From the NCBI GenBank assembly GCA_029817715.1, contig JARUPY010000290.1, positions 4,712,001 to 4,776,000 on the forward strand: a DNA stretch of 64,000 nucleotides, written 5' to 3'. Position 1 is the first letter of the stretch. Every line of letters starts with the position of its first letter. The translations under genes and the position numbers were made by a program. This stretch comes from Melastoma dodecandrum (lineage: Eukaryota; Streptophyta; Magnoliopsida; Myrtales; Melastomataceae). The notes under the pieces are model-generated. The model was not told the DNA's origin, did not search any database, and worked only from the letters and a program-made list of their open reading frames with translations. This document shows positions 39,195 to 49,684 of this stretch, in pieces.

Positions 39195-40134
39195 TCATCT
39201 GGGTTTTGGGGAGGAAGTCGAGGTTCTGTTGCGTCCCTGAGATTCGAGATTGCCCAGGCGCTCAGACTTCGTGGTTTCAGGTTCAATGGAGGCATCCTCG
39301 GAAAAGCTGCTGACAACGTCTTCATGTTTCTGGGCAATTAAGCTGCCTTCGTACTCGTCTTCAAGTCCGGCATATGCAGACACATCCCCTTGTCTAATTA
39401 TTGATTCAAAAGTGATTTTGCTGTCATCTCCTAATTCAGAAACATTCCCATCTCTAATAGTCAAGTCAAGATAGATCACGTTCTCATCTTCTGGCCATAT
39501 ATCTTCAGAAACATCCCCATCACTAATACCAGCGTTCCGATTGATTTTGTTCTCAACTTCTGGCTGGATATCTTCAGAGGCATCCCCATCTTCAATATTT
39601 GCCAAAAATCGATTTCTTTCCCATCTTCTGATTGGTGATCTCCAGAAACTATCCTTCACTCTCATCTTCAGACATGATAACCTCAGAAACATCCCGATCA
39701 CCATTTCCCTCAATTTCTGGACAAGGTACTTCATCTGAAGACCGATGATCTGTGGCGTCTTCTGATATTAGAGGAGCTGTTCTTTTAACAGGTTCATCGG
39801 CCACAGCCTCTAACAACATGGTTGAAGCAGGGGAAGGTACTTTGATTTGTTCAGCAGCTTTCCCTAGCCCAGTGGCACCAGCAACATCAGATTGATTATC
39901 TTCCGGTAAATAATCCTTCAATGATGGAAGATTTGGGGTATTTACAATATTTTTCAAATAATTAATCACGTATAAATACACGTCAAATGAGTGACTCAGT
40001 CTAGGGATGTTAATAAGCCGGCCGACCCGCGAACTATTCGGTCCGACTTCACGGCCCGACAAGCTGTCCGATCCGGCTTGATAAATTTTATAAATAATTA
40101 AAATAAAATAAAAAATAAAATAAAAAAATAACAT
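39195..40134 (-). pseudogene. Acidic GDVSE-repeat protein fragment, frameshifted
   Basis: Unrecognised protein. Two minus-strand frames overlap at 39649-39734 and together carry about five imperfect copies of an acidic unit of 26-30 residues: GDRDVSEVIMSEDE, EDGDASEDIQPEVEN, SDGDVSEDIWPEDEN, RDGNVSELGDDS and RQGDVSAYAGLEDE. A frameshift near 39650 separates the first copy from the rest. Upstream in the first frame is a non-repetitive part with YLPEDNQSDVAGATG. No start with a good context and no splice-complete gene were found, so it looks like a broken or captured exon. No function can be assigned. Confidence 0.45.
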
Positions 40135-40336
40135 TTAAATTTTAAAATTTTCCTATAGGTGTAAATGGGGGAATGGAAAAAGAGCTCGAGCCCATGCTGA
40201 TATTTTTTGACCAGACCCGGGCTAGATTATCCGAGCCCGATCAAGCTTGGACTCAAACTCTGGCCGATACATTTTTACCCGGACCCAAGCCAGGGTAAGG
40301 GTTATTCGAGCCCAGCCCGACTCATTAACACCCCCC
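40002..40336. mobile_element. hAT-like MITE with terminal inverted repeats
   Basis: The left end TAGGGATGTTAAT (40002-40014) is matched by the right end ATTAACACCCCCC (40324-40336) in reverse complement with two or three mismatches. The interior is a GC-rich/AT-rich mosaic of 'cccgagccc', 'gacccgggc' and similar phrases, typical of small hAT-type elements that start with (T)AGGGGTGTTAATG in plants (family knowledge). It has no coding capacity. I did not find a clear 8-bp target duplication. Confidence 0.6.
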
Positions 40337-40713
40337 AACTAAGACGAGAGTTTTACATGATGTGTGATATATTTAGGAAAAATTCTTCCATGAAAAATTT
40401 TGAAATAAAAAAATGTAGCTAAATATAAATAACCCACGTGTTTGTTTGTAATGTGTCCACGTCAGCCACGGGCCCCTCGAGCCACGTCAGCTCCTCGGAT
40501 GGTTTGTCGGGCTCCCTAAGCAAATTTATCAAGTCGAATATTGAGCTGCATCCCCTTAATGACTGCAGCTTTAATTTTAAAATCGTTATAAGCTCATTTA
40601 CCACCTCCAGATGTTCTGATAATTTATGCCCCTACTCTAAAGTATATCAAACAAAAGAAGAATTAAGTAAAACTATGTGAAAAATTCAATGTTCTCACGG
40701 TCTAAATATAATT

Positions 40714-40718
40714 AAATC
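40714..40718. repeat. 5-bp target-site duplication (left)
   Basis: AAATC directly before the TG of the solo LTR. It is identical to 42806-42810. Confidence 0.85.
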
Positions 40719-42805
40719 TGTTAGTCATGTTTTGATGATGAGCTTGAGAAGCTAGTCGCTGTAACACTTCGCTTATTCTTAGTGATGAGCTTGAGAAATG
40801 TGTTGCTGAATCACAACAAGCAACAATTACAGTTTGCTGTGTTACAGTAAAATGTTACTGTGATTTTACGCATAAACACTGAAAATATGGAAACATATTT
40901 TCTAATATTCACATTTTATTTTGTGATAATTCAGAATATTCGTCTGAGTGTCCAAGTCCATTTAATCTAGCTTAATGATCTCATTATAAATGTTTAAGCA
41001 TCTAAATATTACGAGATTAGCTTTCCAAGTTTAATTTTGGAAAAAAAATATTTCTTGGATATCCTGCAGCAATGTTACGCTGCAACCTAAGAAATGTGTC
41101 GTTACACTTAAGAAATACCTTGCTGCATTACAGCGAAACTATTTTGCGTTATTGCGCTGACGAATGAATAATTATTATTTCAGATTTGCTTATTGCAGTC
41201 TAATTATATTTAATGATTAAATATATTATCTGATTCTGATAATCATTATTTAATCTGATAAGATTATACGTGCAAGGAATATCACCAATGATTTCCTTCC
41301 CTTCTTGGTCATTATGACCATTGAGCATCTTGTTGCTGATCCACGATTACAGCTTCCTGTATTCTGATTTTAGGAAACAAATTATTCGTTTTTGGGAAAC
41401 CGATTATTTGTTTCGTTCCTTTTTATACCAGACGACCCTCACATAATCTCTGGACGTTGTCGAACGATTTCTAAGTGGGCTAAGTGGCTGAGTAGTCTGA
41501 GTGGTCGACGGAGAGCGGAAGGTGCTAAGTGTCTCCTGGTTCTTATTGCTCGCAAACTGCGTGCGAGGGTGTCAAGGGGCTGAGTTCAGATTCCTTGATC
41601 GTCGTGAGAGGGACTAGGTGTCCTCGGTGCGTTCAACGAGCAGCCGGCGAATCGTCTGAGGGAAGCTAAGTGAATACCTGTGCTGATTGCAGTAACCGGT
41701 TGCTGACCCATCGGCAAGAAGCCGTTCTTGTCGTGTCTTTTCGCAGGGAAGTCTCGAGCCTACGGAGTTTGAGTAGTTAGACACGCACTTGCGGGTGCGC
41801 GCCAGAAGTCTCGTGCCTGCAGGGTAGAGCAGGAGGTGGGAACGCCGCCGGAGTGGAAAGAGTTCCTCCCGAGCACAGGGGTGCTGTGCAGAAGTCTTGA
41901 ACGCCTGATATAGAGGGTTAGTAAAGCAGGTTGCGTGGAAGCCAACGGATCGGAAAATTCCACCCTAGGCACTGGGTGTGCAGTGCAGTGAGTCACGGCT
42001 GTGGTAACCGTGCACGTCCGAACTGAGTGTAGGACGGATACCTTCTAAGTGGTCTTTGTGGTTCTCTTTGTGATCTTTGTGGTTCTTCTCTTCGTGATAT
42101 TTGTGGTGATCTATTTGATCAACTTTGTGGTTGTCTCTCTTGCGCTTATAGACAGGATCATCCTGAGAAGGGACGAAATCTTTGTGGAAATCCTCTTCTG
42201 AGCAAACAAGTGCCGAAGCATTCCTTCGCTGTGAAGCAGAAACGGGCTGCTCTCTGAGAAGCCATTCTTCACTGTAAGGAATTATCTGTGAGGATTTATA
42301 TACTAACACAACGTTGTCTCTCTGCTTTGATAGTCAGGTTTATATTAAGCGACAAAGAGTTGTGTGCGAATCCTTTGAGCAATCAACTGCTGAGCGTGAG
42401 CATCATTCTGCTGGACACGAGCAGACGTCCACTGTGTGAGGAGCTGACCGTTGCCAGGAGTGATCAACTGTTGTACGGGATTCTAAATCTCACTTTGTGA
42501 GAAAAACTTACGCCTAGTGCAAGGGCTCTTTGCACCCATTATTTTCAAATAGTGGAATCACCTCTACGGTGGAAAGTGGACGTAGGTCGATTAAGGCCGA
42601 ACCACTATAAACTACTGTGTCCCTTACGATCGCGTAAACACTAGTACGAGAATCCAACGATTAAGTCGTAACGGTTACAGCAAAGCAGTTCTCATTCTGA
42701 GAAACGTTCTGCTGTGATACAGTACGCTTCCGCTGATACTGAGAAAGGGCGAAAAAGTTATAAACACTAATTCACCCCCTCTTAGTGTTCCTGAATGATC
42801 CAACA
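40719..42805 (+). mobile_element. Solo LTR of an LTR retrotransposon (Copia-like), 2087 bp
   Basis: It starts TGTTAG and ends CCAACA, the canonical TG...CA with TGTT/AACA inverted ends, and is flanked by the perfect 5-bp duplication AAATC. Near its 3' end it has the block 'gtggacgtaggtc...gaaccactataaa' and, just before the terminus, 'ctaattcaccccctcttagtg'. Both are typical of the 3' part of plant Copia-type LTRs (family knowledge). No gag-pol and no second LTR are present, so it is a solo LTR left by recombination. A fragment of the same LTR type lies inverted inside the viral insertion at about 56021-56890. Short palindromic phrases around gctgtaacac/gttacagc recur in its first 600 bp. Confidence 0.88.
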
Positions 42806-42810
42806 AAATC
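42806..42810. repeat. 5-bp target-site duplication (right)
   Basis: AAATC directly after the CA of the solo LTR. It is identical to 40714-40718. Confidence 0.85.
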
Positions 42811-43439
42811 ATTTCAATTATCTGAAGGGATATAATAATCTACCCCGTGATTATAAAAAAATGAACCATATAAAACCGTTCTTAAATGCATATCTAGCTT
42901 TGTCAGCCACACATATAACATCACTTAATATCTAGAACCTCATTCGAATTGCTGCAAAATGCTTTTATTCCATTATGTTTTCCATGCCCACGATATAAAA
43001 CCTTTGTCAAACTGGATTAGTGTTTCTTCGATTATTTTACCATTCCAAGTAAAGTTGGTTCGAAAACAATTAATGTTCTTTTATGTTACGTGGATTACTC
43101 TTTCTGTTACAATTTATCAACCTAAAATAGGAATCAACAAGAACTGGAACATATAGGTTAGCTCCATATCAGAGGACTTCATTGTGTCTTATCACATTTC
43201 GATTTTAACCTAATCCGAATGAAAAGATAGGCTCACGTGTAATGTGTTATGTGTAAACCCTTAATTGTTTTTGGCTCTTTATCGGGAGCATTGGTTTTTC
43301 ATTCATTTTGAAGTTGAAATCAAGAGAAGGAGACGGCACATGATCGAACAAAAGCTAAAAAAGGCCAACTTCCATTGGAACCATCCCTTTTGAGTTTTGT
43401 TGTCTGTTTCGTATCACGCCGATGCAATAGCCAAACATA

Positions 43440-43565
43440 AGTAGCCAAATTTTTATATGAAGGGATTTCAGCTAAAGAATATGTTACTCCATTCCCAAGA
43501 ACACGAAACCATTTCTTCTTTTCTTCTTTACAATATCATGTTTTCTACGACATCTTACAATATGA
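43440..43565 (+). repeat. Duplicated Gnk2 3' flank, copy 1
   Basis: This stretch (agccaaatttttatatgaag... to ...cgacatctt) is clearly similar to 45370-45482. Each lies on the 3' side of a Gnk2 copy (pseudogene at 43900, gene at 46148), showing that the duplicated unit included several hundred bases of downstream flank. Confidence 0.7.
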
Positions 43566-43899
43566 GGGTTTTTCGGTTTTGTCCGCCTCAACATGTTTTC
43601 GAAGGTCGATGATTTTTCCAAAAAGTTGTATCGAGTTTCCGTCTTATGAACAAAGAAAGATAGCGTCGAGAATACTTCATGTTAACTGAACTCGAGTTGA
43701 ATTATTACAAAAGAAGACTTTTCTTTAATTTAGCACAAACACAAACACACACACATATATATAACGTAAACATTAATAGATGTACTTAAATGACCAAATA
43801 ACTGACCAACATAAGCATGATCTAGTTGTAGATACCAGCGGCGGCATCGCGACCACACTACAAAAAAGACCGACTTATCTTTCAGAATGATGCCGTGCC

Positions 43900-44330
43900 C
43901 TAGTGTGCGAAATCGTACAGCTCATATCTAATTTGGCAGTCTTCAAGACTAACTTGTGCTCCCTGACTATGCGAACAAACTTGGAATAACTTGTCATGAG
44001 CTTCTTTTATGCACCGGGAGCAATCCCTCCTTTGTAAGCGTCGCGCTACATGAACCGAAACCGTAGATCCTAGATCCTACGGGGGTCCGTTGCAACTCCA
44101 GTTGTCATACAACTCGTACGGCGTCCGTTCCGACGTGTTGGCCAGAATATCCCTCATTATGTAATTAACCGCACACTCCATGGAAAACTCGGGTAAACTT
44201 CCCACATGTTGAGGATACCTGCTTCAATTACATACTTCTTCAGCCTCATATCCAGGCCGTTGTTTGTAGTAAAAGCAGCGATGAACCATATCGTCGTGAC
44301 AATCACCCCCCACTTAGCCATCATCTCCAT
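43900..44330 (-). pseudogene. Gnk2/DUF26 secreted protein pseudogene
   Basis: The N-terminal frame (start at 44330) has a signal peptide like its neighbours (MAKWGVIVTTIWFIAAF) and then loses frame before the conserved CNG. The homology resumes in another frame with FSMECAVNYIMRDILAN (about 44190-44140). An in-frame TAG follows CNGPP. The rest reads DCSRCIKEAHDKLFQVC and DCQIRYELYDFAH to a stop at 43900-43902. At least one frameshift and one nonsense change are therefore present. It is otherwise the same single-domain protein as the intact copies. Confidence 0.85.
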
Positions 44331-44439
44331 CTCCAGCTTATTTATAGGGGAAAAGAAGAACATCAACATAGTTTTTTCCAGCAAAGATGGGTAAGCATAC
44401 CATCGGTCATATGGTAAAATTCTATGCTTAAAAAGCAAA

Positions 44440-45690
44440 TTCTGAAATCATAATTTCATTTGTTACTAAGAGGTAGAGAATGAATTAGTACGACATTCCT
44501 CCTTATAAATAATTTTGGTTTAAAATAAATAAGTCATCTGTTCATTTCTTTCTTAATTTTCCTCCAAATTAAGTAATTTTAATTTAAGGAGGATGTTAGG
44601 GTTTACGGACTGATTTATTCCAAGGCTATAAAAGCTTAACGACTCTAAAATCAATTGACTTATATATTGGCTTGAAAGCTACCAAATTTCCGACGTGAGG
44701 CTTGGGTTTGCAACATTCAACATAAACTTTTAGGCAATCTAATTTTGTGTGGTTGATTATAGTATTTTTATTGTAAATTTCAATGATATATATTTTTTTA
44801 CCATCCCCTAAAGTTTTTTTCGTCACGTTTTGATTGAGACTTTTAATTCTATTTTTCTTTTAGTTTTTTAAAATTATAACTTCCGAACGTAAATTCTTAT
44901 GCTTCACTTATTGACGTTTTTTTTGCTTATTTTATTATATATTTTGATGTTTGGAATTGATGTCGCCCTCGAACCACTTCTTCAAAGTTCGTTGTCTACG
45001 TTGCCTCGTTATCTGATTTGTCAATGCGAGCCAGCATAAAATAAAGCAAAGTAATTTCAGTTCAAAAAAGAAAGTCCTAAAATCCAAAAAGACAAACCTA
45101 GTTTTACTTTTATTTTATTTTATAAAATGTTATACAACTGCGGACACCAACTGCCTAAAACGTTTGAATTGTTAAATGAATACAAAATATACTATATATT
45201 TTTATTTTTAACTTAAGAAATATATAAAGTCATACATATATAATTATGTTCATTATTGTTATTAGATAACAAAATGCGACCACGTTTCTTCTTATTTTCC
45301 TTTCTAAGCATTACTCTCACTACAATACAAATTGATTTACCATGCAATGTTAATGAGCAAGCTGATCATAAGAAGCCAAATTTTTATATAAAGTGATTTC
45401 AGCTAAAGAATGTTAGTCCATTCCTAAGAATACAAAACAATTTTCTTCATCTTTACAATAACACGTTTTCCACGACGTCTTTTAAGGATGAAATTATATT
45501 AAAAAAAGTCCAACGTATGACATTTTTTTGGTTTGTACGTTCTACATGTTTTAGAAGGTGACGGAAGTCTTTGTGAGGATTCGAACGGGCGAGACATCGT
45601 CGGATGGAAACTCGGACATCCAACAACATGGCCTTATGGAACGAGCCACTGTTCGTAGTATAGGAAGTCTCAGTGAGGAGCTGTGTAGAT
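44440..45690. other. AT-rich spacer in the Gnk2 cluster
   Basis: No gene is supported. It contains the second copy of the duplicated Gnk2 3' flank at 45370-45482 and several microsatellite-like AT tracts. Confidence 0.5.
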
Positions 45691-45694
45691 ATGA

Positions 45695-45812
45695 CGGACG
45701 ACGTCGAAGTGAATCGTCTGACACCCAAACAGAATTATTGACATTTCATAGTGCAGAATTTCAACCATATGAACGGTGGAGTTAGTCGATGTTCAGAAGG
45801 TTCGTTTTTTTT
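45695..45812 (+). repeat. Gnk2-unit flank repeat, undisrupted copy
   Basis: From ggacgacgtcgaagtgaatcg to ggttcgttttttttt. An almost identical copy lies at 48277-48394. Here it runs straight into 'cacgttttacataaataaca' and the Gnk2 3' flank; in the other copy that continuation is found only after 9.5 kb, at 57870. Confidence 0.9.
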
Positions 45813-46147
45813 TCACGTTTTACATAAATAACACAGAACATGTAATAAATGTTAGAATTCAAATGGAAACATCAATTGTCGGGTATTTGGAACTGTCGGC
45901 TGTGACCCGTCGAGAAGTCGGCCTTATTGATCCGACTGTGCGATCTAATATCAAGGGCATTAGAAGGGAATAATCACTTAAGAAACACTTAACTTCGGCA
46001 TAAGTCGTATAAAAACTTGGTTAGATCATCACAGAACGTACAAAACGTATCTATTATTTCATCATAGGTATATCGGTTGGCAGCCATCGTCACATTCGGA
46101 AAATGCGAACTCCCCCGATAAGCAGGCCAAGATACGATGACCTGGCC

Positions 46148-46582
46148 TCAATGAGCGAAATCATACTTTTCGTACCTCATTTTGCAATCCCCGAGCCTAA
46201 CTTGTGCCCCAACGCTGTGTGTGCACACTTTAAATAAATAATCATGGGCATGCATCATGCAGTTGAAACAATCCTGCTGTGAAAGCGTCGGGGTACATTC
46301 GCCATAACCGTAGGCCGTAGACTCCGCGCTATCGTAGCAAGAATCGACGGTGTAATACCAGCGAGAATCGTCCCGTGGGGTAAAATTCAAAAGATAACGC
46401 ATGAGGCGGTTGACAGTGCACTCGAATTGAAGTTCCCCTCCTCCGTTGCCTCGAGGATATGTATCTCCGTTACATGTCCTCTCCTTCAAGTCCGTGTCGA
46501 AACAATTAACGGTGGTATTGCAGGCGATGATGATAAAGCATATCGACAGGACAATTATGCTCCACTTCGGTGACATCTCCAT
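46148..46582 (-). CDS. Single-domain Gnk2/DUF26 secreted cysteine-rich protein
   Basis: A 144-aa intronless ORF with a signal peptide (SIIVLSICFIIIACNTTVNC) followed by one Gnk2 domain. Landmarks are RTCNGDTYPRG, FECTVNRLMRYLL, C-x8-C-x2-C as CTPTLSQQDCFNC, then VCTHSVGAQVRLGDCKMRYE and the cluster's common end YDFAH. It is likely apoplastic. The ginkbilobin mannose-contact Arg is Gln here (GAQV); the Asn and Glu are kept. It is the closest relative of the 58274 and 63545 genes, sharing about 0.9 kb of upstream DNA with them. A TATTTAAG box is at 46651-46658. Confidence 0.93.
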   Translation of the reverse strand: MEMSPKWSIIVLSICFIIIACNTTVNCFDTDLKERTCNGDTYPRGNGGGELQFECTVNRLMRYLLNFTPRDDSRWYYTVDSCYDSAESTAYGYGECTPTLSQQDCFNCMMHAHDYLFKVCTHSVGAQVRLGDCKMRYEKYDFAH

Positions 46583-46650
46583 GCCAAGCCACGCCGCCTC
46601 TCGCCTATTTTTCTTCTCTTCCCGAGTACCACATCGGGCGAGGGGGTCGA

Positions 46651-46658
46651 CTTAAATA
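46651..46658 (-). promoter_or_regulatory. TATA-like box of Gnk2 gene
   Basis: TATTTAAG on the minus strand, 69-76 bases upstream of the start codon. It is conserved in position in the copy at 58761-58768. Confidence 0.5.
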
Positions 46659-47046
46659 GGAAAAGCAAGCAAGTGCACCTGCATAATGACGAAGTTCATC
46701 AGGCCAATGTTTGTTCGGACAACTCGAGGCTTTTGTAACATGTTTTAAATTAATCCAACTCATACAGAGTTTAAATAGCTGTTTATGTTGTTTTAGCTTT
46801 TGTTATTGACAATAGGTTTTAATGATTTGGTCGTTCAAAGCTATGCAGAAGAAACAAACAACCAAACACATCGAGGGAATCGTCGAGTTTGATTCTGGAG
46901 GATGATTTAATTGCTAAAAGTTTAGAAGAAGAACAAGAAGGTTGAAACGCCCATTGAAACTATTCGAAAATCATTTGGTCATTCAGTTTTGTCCCTTGTT
47001 GTAAGCAGGTCATTATATTGGTTGGTTCATCTTTAAATTCTTAATA

Positions 47047-47335
47047 GGATGATACACCACACCACACCACACAACACAGTTAATAATAATTGTGTAGGAA
47101 TGGGTGGTTGTATGAACCATATGCGTCAAAACATACTTCGCAAATAATAAATGTAAGTTGCAGTAATAAATATATATTTTTTATAATTAATTGTTTCCTT
47201 TCTATAATCTAAGGCTAGTGCTTAGCAGGTAGACAGGAAGCGGTTACTGCTGAGATTCATATCTAAGTTCTTAAGGTAAATCATCAGTGCCCTCACCCAT
47301 TGGGATGTCGGCATAGGGAAGAAATAAATGTTTAC
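47047..47335. mobile_element. 289-bp insertion with TAATA target duplication
   Basis: Comparison with the related flank at 59100-59180 shows about 290 extra bases here. The insertion starts GGATGATACACC and is bounded by TAATA at 47042-47046 and 47336-47340. It includes the phrase 'cacccattgggatgtcggcatag', which I recall from plant repeats. It has no coding frame. The class is unknown. Confidence 0.6.
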
Positions 47336-47456
47336 TAATAAGTGGGGGTGTAGGTTTCGAATTAAAGGTGTTTCTCGCCTAAGAACTCGTGGTATGTTTG
47401 ATTTAAGGATTTAAAAAAAAATGAATGTAATTGACTAATAAGAAAAGTAAATTTGT

Positions 47457-48276
47457 AGGCCTAATTAGTACTTATATCCTGTACTAAACCCCATTTTTCC
47501 GATCTATACCGTCGTTTGAAACGTACCGCACAGTAACCCAAACTTAAGACGTTACTTCGACGTTATCCCCCGTTAGGTCCCATCTTGACAAAGTCCGACG
47601 TGTCGCACACGTGACTCTGACGCCGTTAAAATTTAACGGCCAAATTAGCAAATATATCCTGTACTATACCCCATTTTTCCGATCTATCCCGTCATTTGAA
47701 ACGTATCGTACAGTAACCCTAACTTAAGACGTTACTTCGACGTTATCCTCCGACGTTAAGTCAGTTCTTGTCGGCGGGCTCACGCTCCGTGTTGCTAAGG
47801 CCTGCGAGGCATTCATGGAATTGGTTGACACCAGTGGTTACCCTGTGGCATTAATGCCTTCTACCAAAGGACTCGTCTGTAAACAACACCTTCAATTCAT
47901 TGGGACCTACTGGGGAGCAGTTCGCACTGCTTTCTCCTCAAGAAGGAGAATGTGATTATTATTCATCCAGACATGATGGTCGTGGCTAACGGCCCTACTT
48001 TCGGATGTGCCCTTATGAATGATTTTCTCAGCTCCCTTGCTAAGAAGATCAATTTCAATGGTACTGCCCATGAAAACTATCGCTGCATATACATTCTCAA
48101 TGACGAAATTGACAGTCGGGGATTTATTTCATCTTTCCTTAAAAGGTTTAAGGGCTCGAGCTAATTTTGGACTCCGTGAATCTTTTATATTTTTTGCTTA
48201 ATTAGCAATTCTATCCTGTACTTTTTCCATTTTTTCCGATCTATCCTGTCGTTCGACTAACGCTGATTTTTAACGC
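47457..48276 (+). mobile_element. Repeat-bounded element carrying a pyruvate decarboxylase fragment
   Basis: Three direct repeats that begin GGCYTAATTAG and continue 'tatcctgtac...ccatttttccgatctat.cc.gtc' lie at 47457, 47639 and 48197, the last two flanking the gene fragment. The element interrupts the duplicated Gnk2-unit sequence: the left side matches the unit up to about 47456 and the right side resumes at 48277. An internal inverted phrase gccgttaaaatttaacggc lies at 47622-47640. No transposase is present. A similar start (ggcttaattatc) occurs at the edge of the viral insertion at 48396. Confidence 0.6.
47762..48165 (+). pseudogene. Pyruvate decarboxylase gene fragment
   Basis: One frame gives RVAKACEAFMELVDTSGYPV, ALMPSTKGLV and FIGTYWGAV, the middle region of plant pyruvate decarboxylase. 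After a deletion and a change of frame (near 47930) it continues LLKKENVIIIHPD, VVANGPTFGCALMNDFLSSL and AHENYRCIYI. About 30 codons of the usual sequence between the two blocks are missing, and both ends of the enzyme are absent. It is a captured or stranded fragment and cannot make an enzyme. Confidence 0.85.
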
Positions 48277-48394
48277 CGGACGACGTCGAAGTGAATCGTG
48301 TGACACCCAAACAGAATTATTGACATTTCATAGTGCAGAATTTCAACCATATGAACGGTGGAGTTAGTCGATGTTCAGAAGGTTCCTTTTTTTT
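48277..48394 (+). repeat. Gnk2-unit flank repeat, copy split by the viral insertion
   Basis: Near-identical to 45695-45812. It stops in a T-tract at about 48390; its natural continuation is at 57870 onward, next to the Gnk2 gene at 58274. Confidence 0.9.
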
Positions 48395-48572
48395 AGGCTT
48401 AATTATCAAATATGTCCCCAACTTTGCTTGTTTTATCAAATTTAGCCTAGAGTTTAAAAGATATCTAAAAGATTTCTCTTATATCCTATACTTTTCTCTT
48501 GTATCAATTTTATCCCCAACTTTTGACGAGCCTCTTAAATCTTCCCAGACAATAAGAAATTTATCTTAAGCG

Positions 48573-48584
48573 GCTCTAATACCA
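48573..48584 (-). other. Primer-binding site (initiator tRNA-Met type)
   Basis: TGGTATTAGAGC on the minus strand differs by one base from the TGGTATCAGAGC complement of plant initiator tRNA-Met used by caulimovirids and many LTR elements. It marks the viral minus-strand DNA start. Its position near the 3' side of the integrated copy means the circular genome was opened just beyond it. Confidence 0.6.
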
Positions 48585-48624
48585 ATTCTATTCAACAGGA
48601 ATCGACTTAAGATGATTTTTTTAA

Positions 48625-48882
48625 TTATCTCTGTCGCCGGCGTTCTGCCAACCTCGAATACTCGTTTGAGTACCTCGCACTTGCCGCAAATCCCAAATTA
48701 GATTTGCCTTCAAGGAAAAATTCCTCAAATTCACTCTGCGCGAGAGTCAGCTCTTCTAATTTCTTAGAATAGCTATCCAGAAACTCCGTTAACTGGGTTA
48801 TTTGCGCCGATATGCTTGATAATCGATCTACTACAGTGTTCAGAAGTCCAATAGCAGAACCCTTGTCAATCTCGTGATCCAA
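48625..48882 (-). pseudogene. Viral small ORF, helical
   Basis: An 85-aa frame rich in Leu, Glu and Ser with heptad-like spacing (LLNTVVDRLSSISAQITQL), suggesting a coiled coil. It lies between the ORF2 remnant and the primer site. The product is unrecognised and it may be the tail of ORF2. Confidence 0.4.
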
Positions 48883-49684
48883 ATCGATCTACTTCCGCAA
48901 CGGTAGAGATCCAAGAGTAGCACAATTCTCAAATAAGACAATTCAACGCATCCGTAAATTGAAGAGGCTGTTCTGTGTCATTCCAATGCCCTTACACTGA
49001 GGGTCTTACATAGACACTCCTCATCCCAAGGTTTCAGCCCGAAGGCTTTAATCCTTTCAAGGTTCTGATCTATCGATCTGACTTTCCGTTAGTCTTAACC
49101 AATTTTGATTAATCCTAACCGCCTTACTCTTAGTTCCTTAAGGTATCGGTTCTGAAGAGCGATTCGGAGAGTTCTTTACTCAGAACTTTGAGAGAGAAAT
49201 TCTCTATTTGATTCGCCTCCCCAAATGAAGTAGAGGACTTGTGAATATATACACAAAGGAGCTGGTGCTTATGCACTGTTTGCCAGCTCAAAAGCTAAAA
49301 TGAATCTAAAGTTAGTGGGGGGTCCTAATGACCGACAAAAATGTCCTAATCTAACTTTATACAGTTGTTGTCTCCCGTCTGCATTGTTACTTTATCCTGG
49401 GAGATTCCTTCTTCTTTGTTGGCGTATGATGGCTCGCCAACTTTTGCTTTAGAGGGTCCCTGCGGTGTTTGACACGCTTCCACTATTTGTTGGACTATCC
49501 TATGTTCTTTATCAATTTGCTGATCTCGGGACTTGTCCGTGAAATCAACAATCTTGCTCCAGACTTCAAAGGTGTCTGTCTGGCACAACTCAGAGTTCTC
49601 TTGTCTCCAGAAACTATCCAGAAGGTCGAGAAACCTCTGCCATCCCCGATCTCCAGCTTATTCGTCAATGAGACTTAGATCTGA

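Noticed and set aside
45558..45973. Plus-strand frames near the Gnk2 3' flank (repeated at 57916 and 63187)
   Set aside because: They lie in the non-coding 3' flank of Gnk2 genes. The frame shows no domain and is shared only because the flank itself is duplicated.
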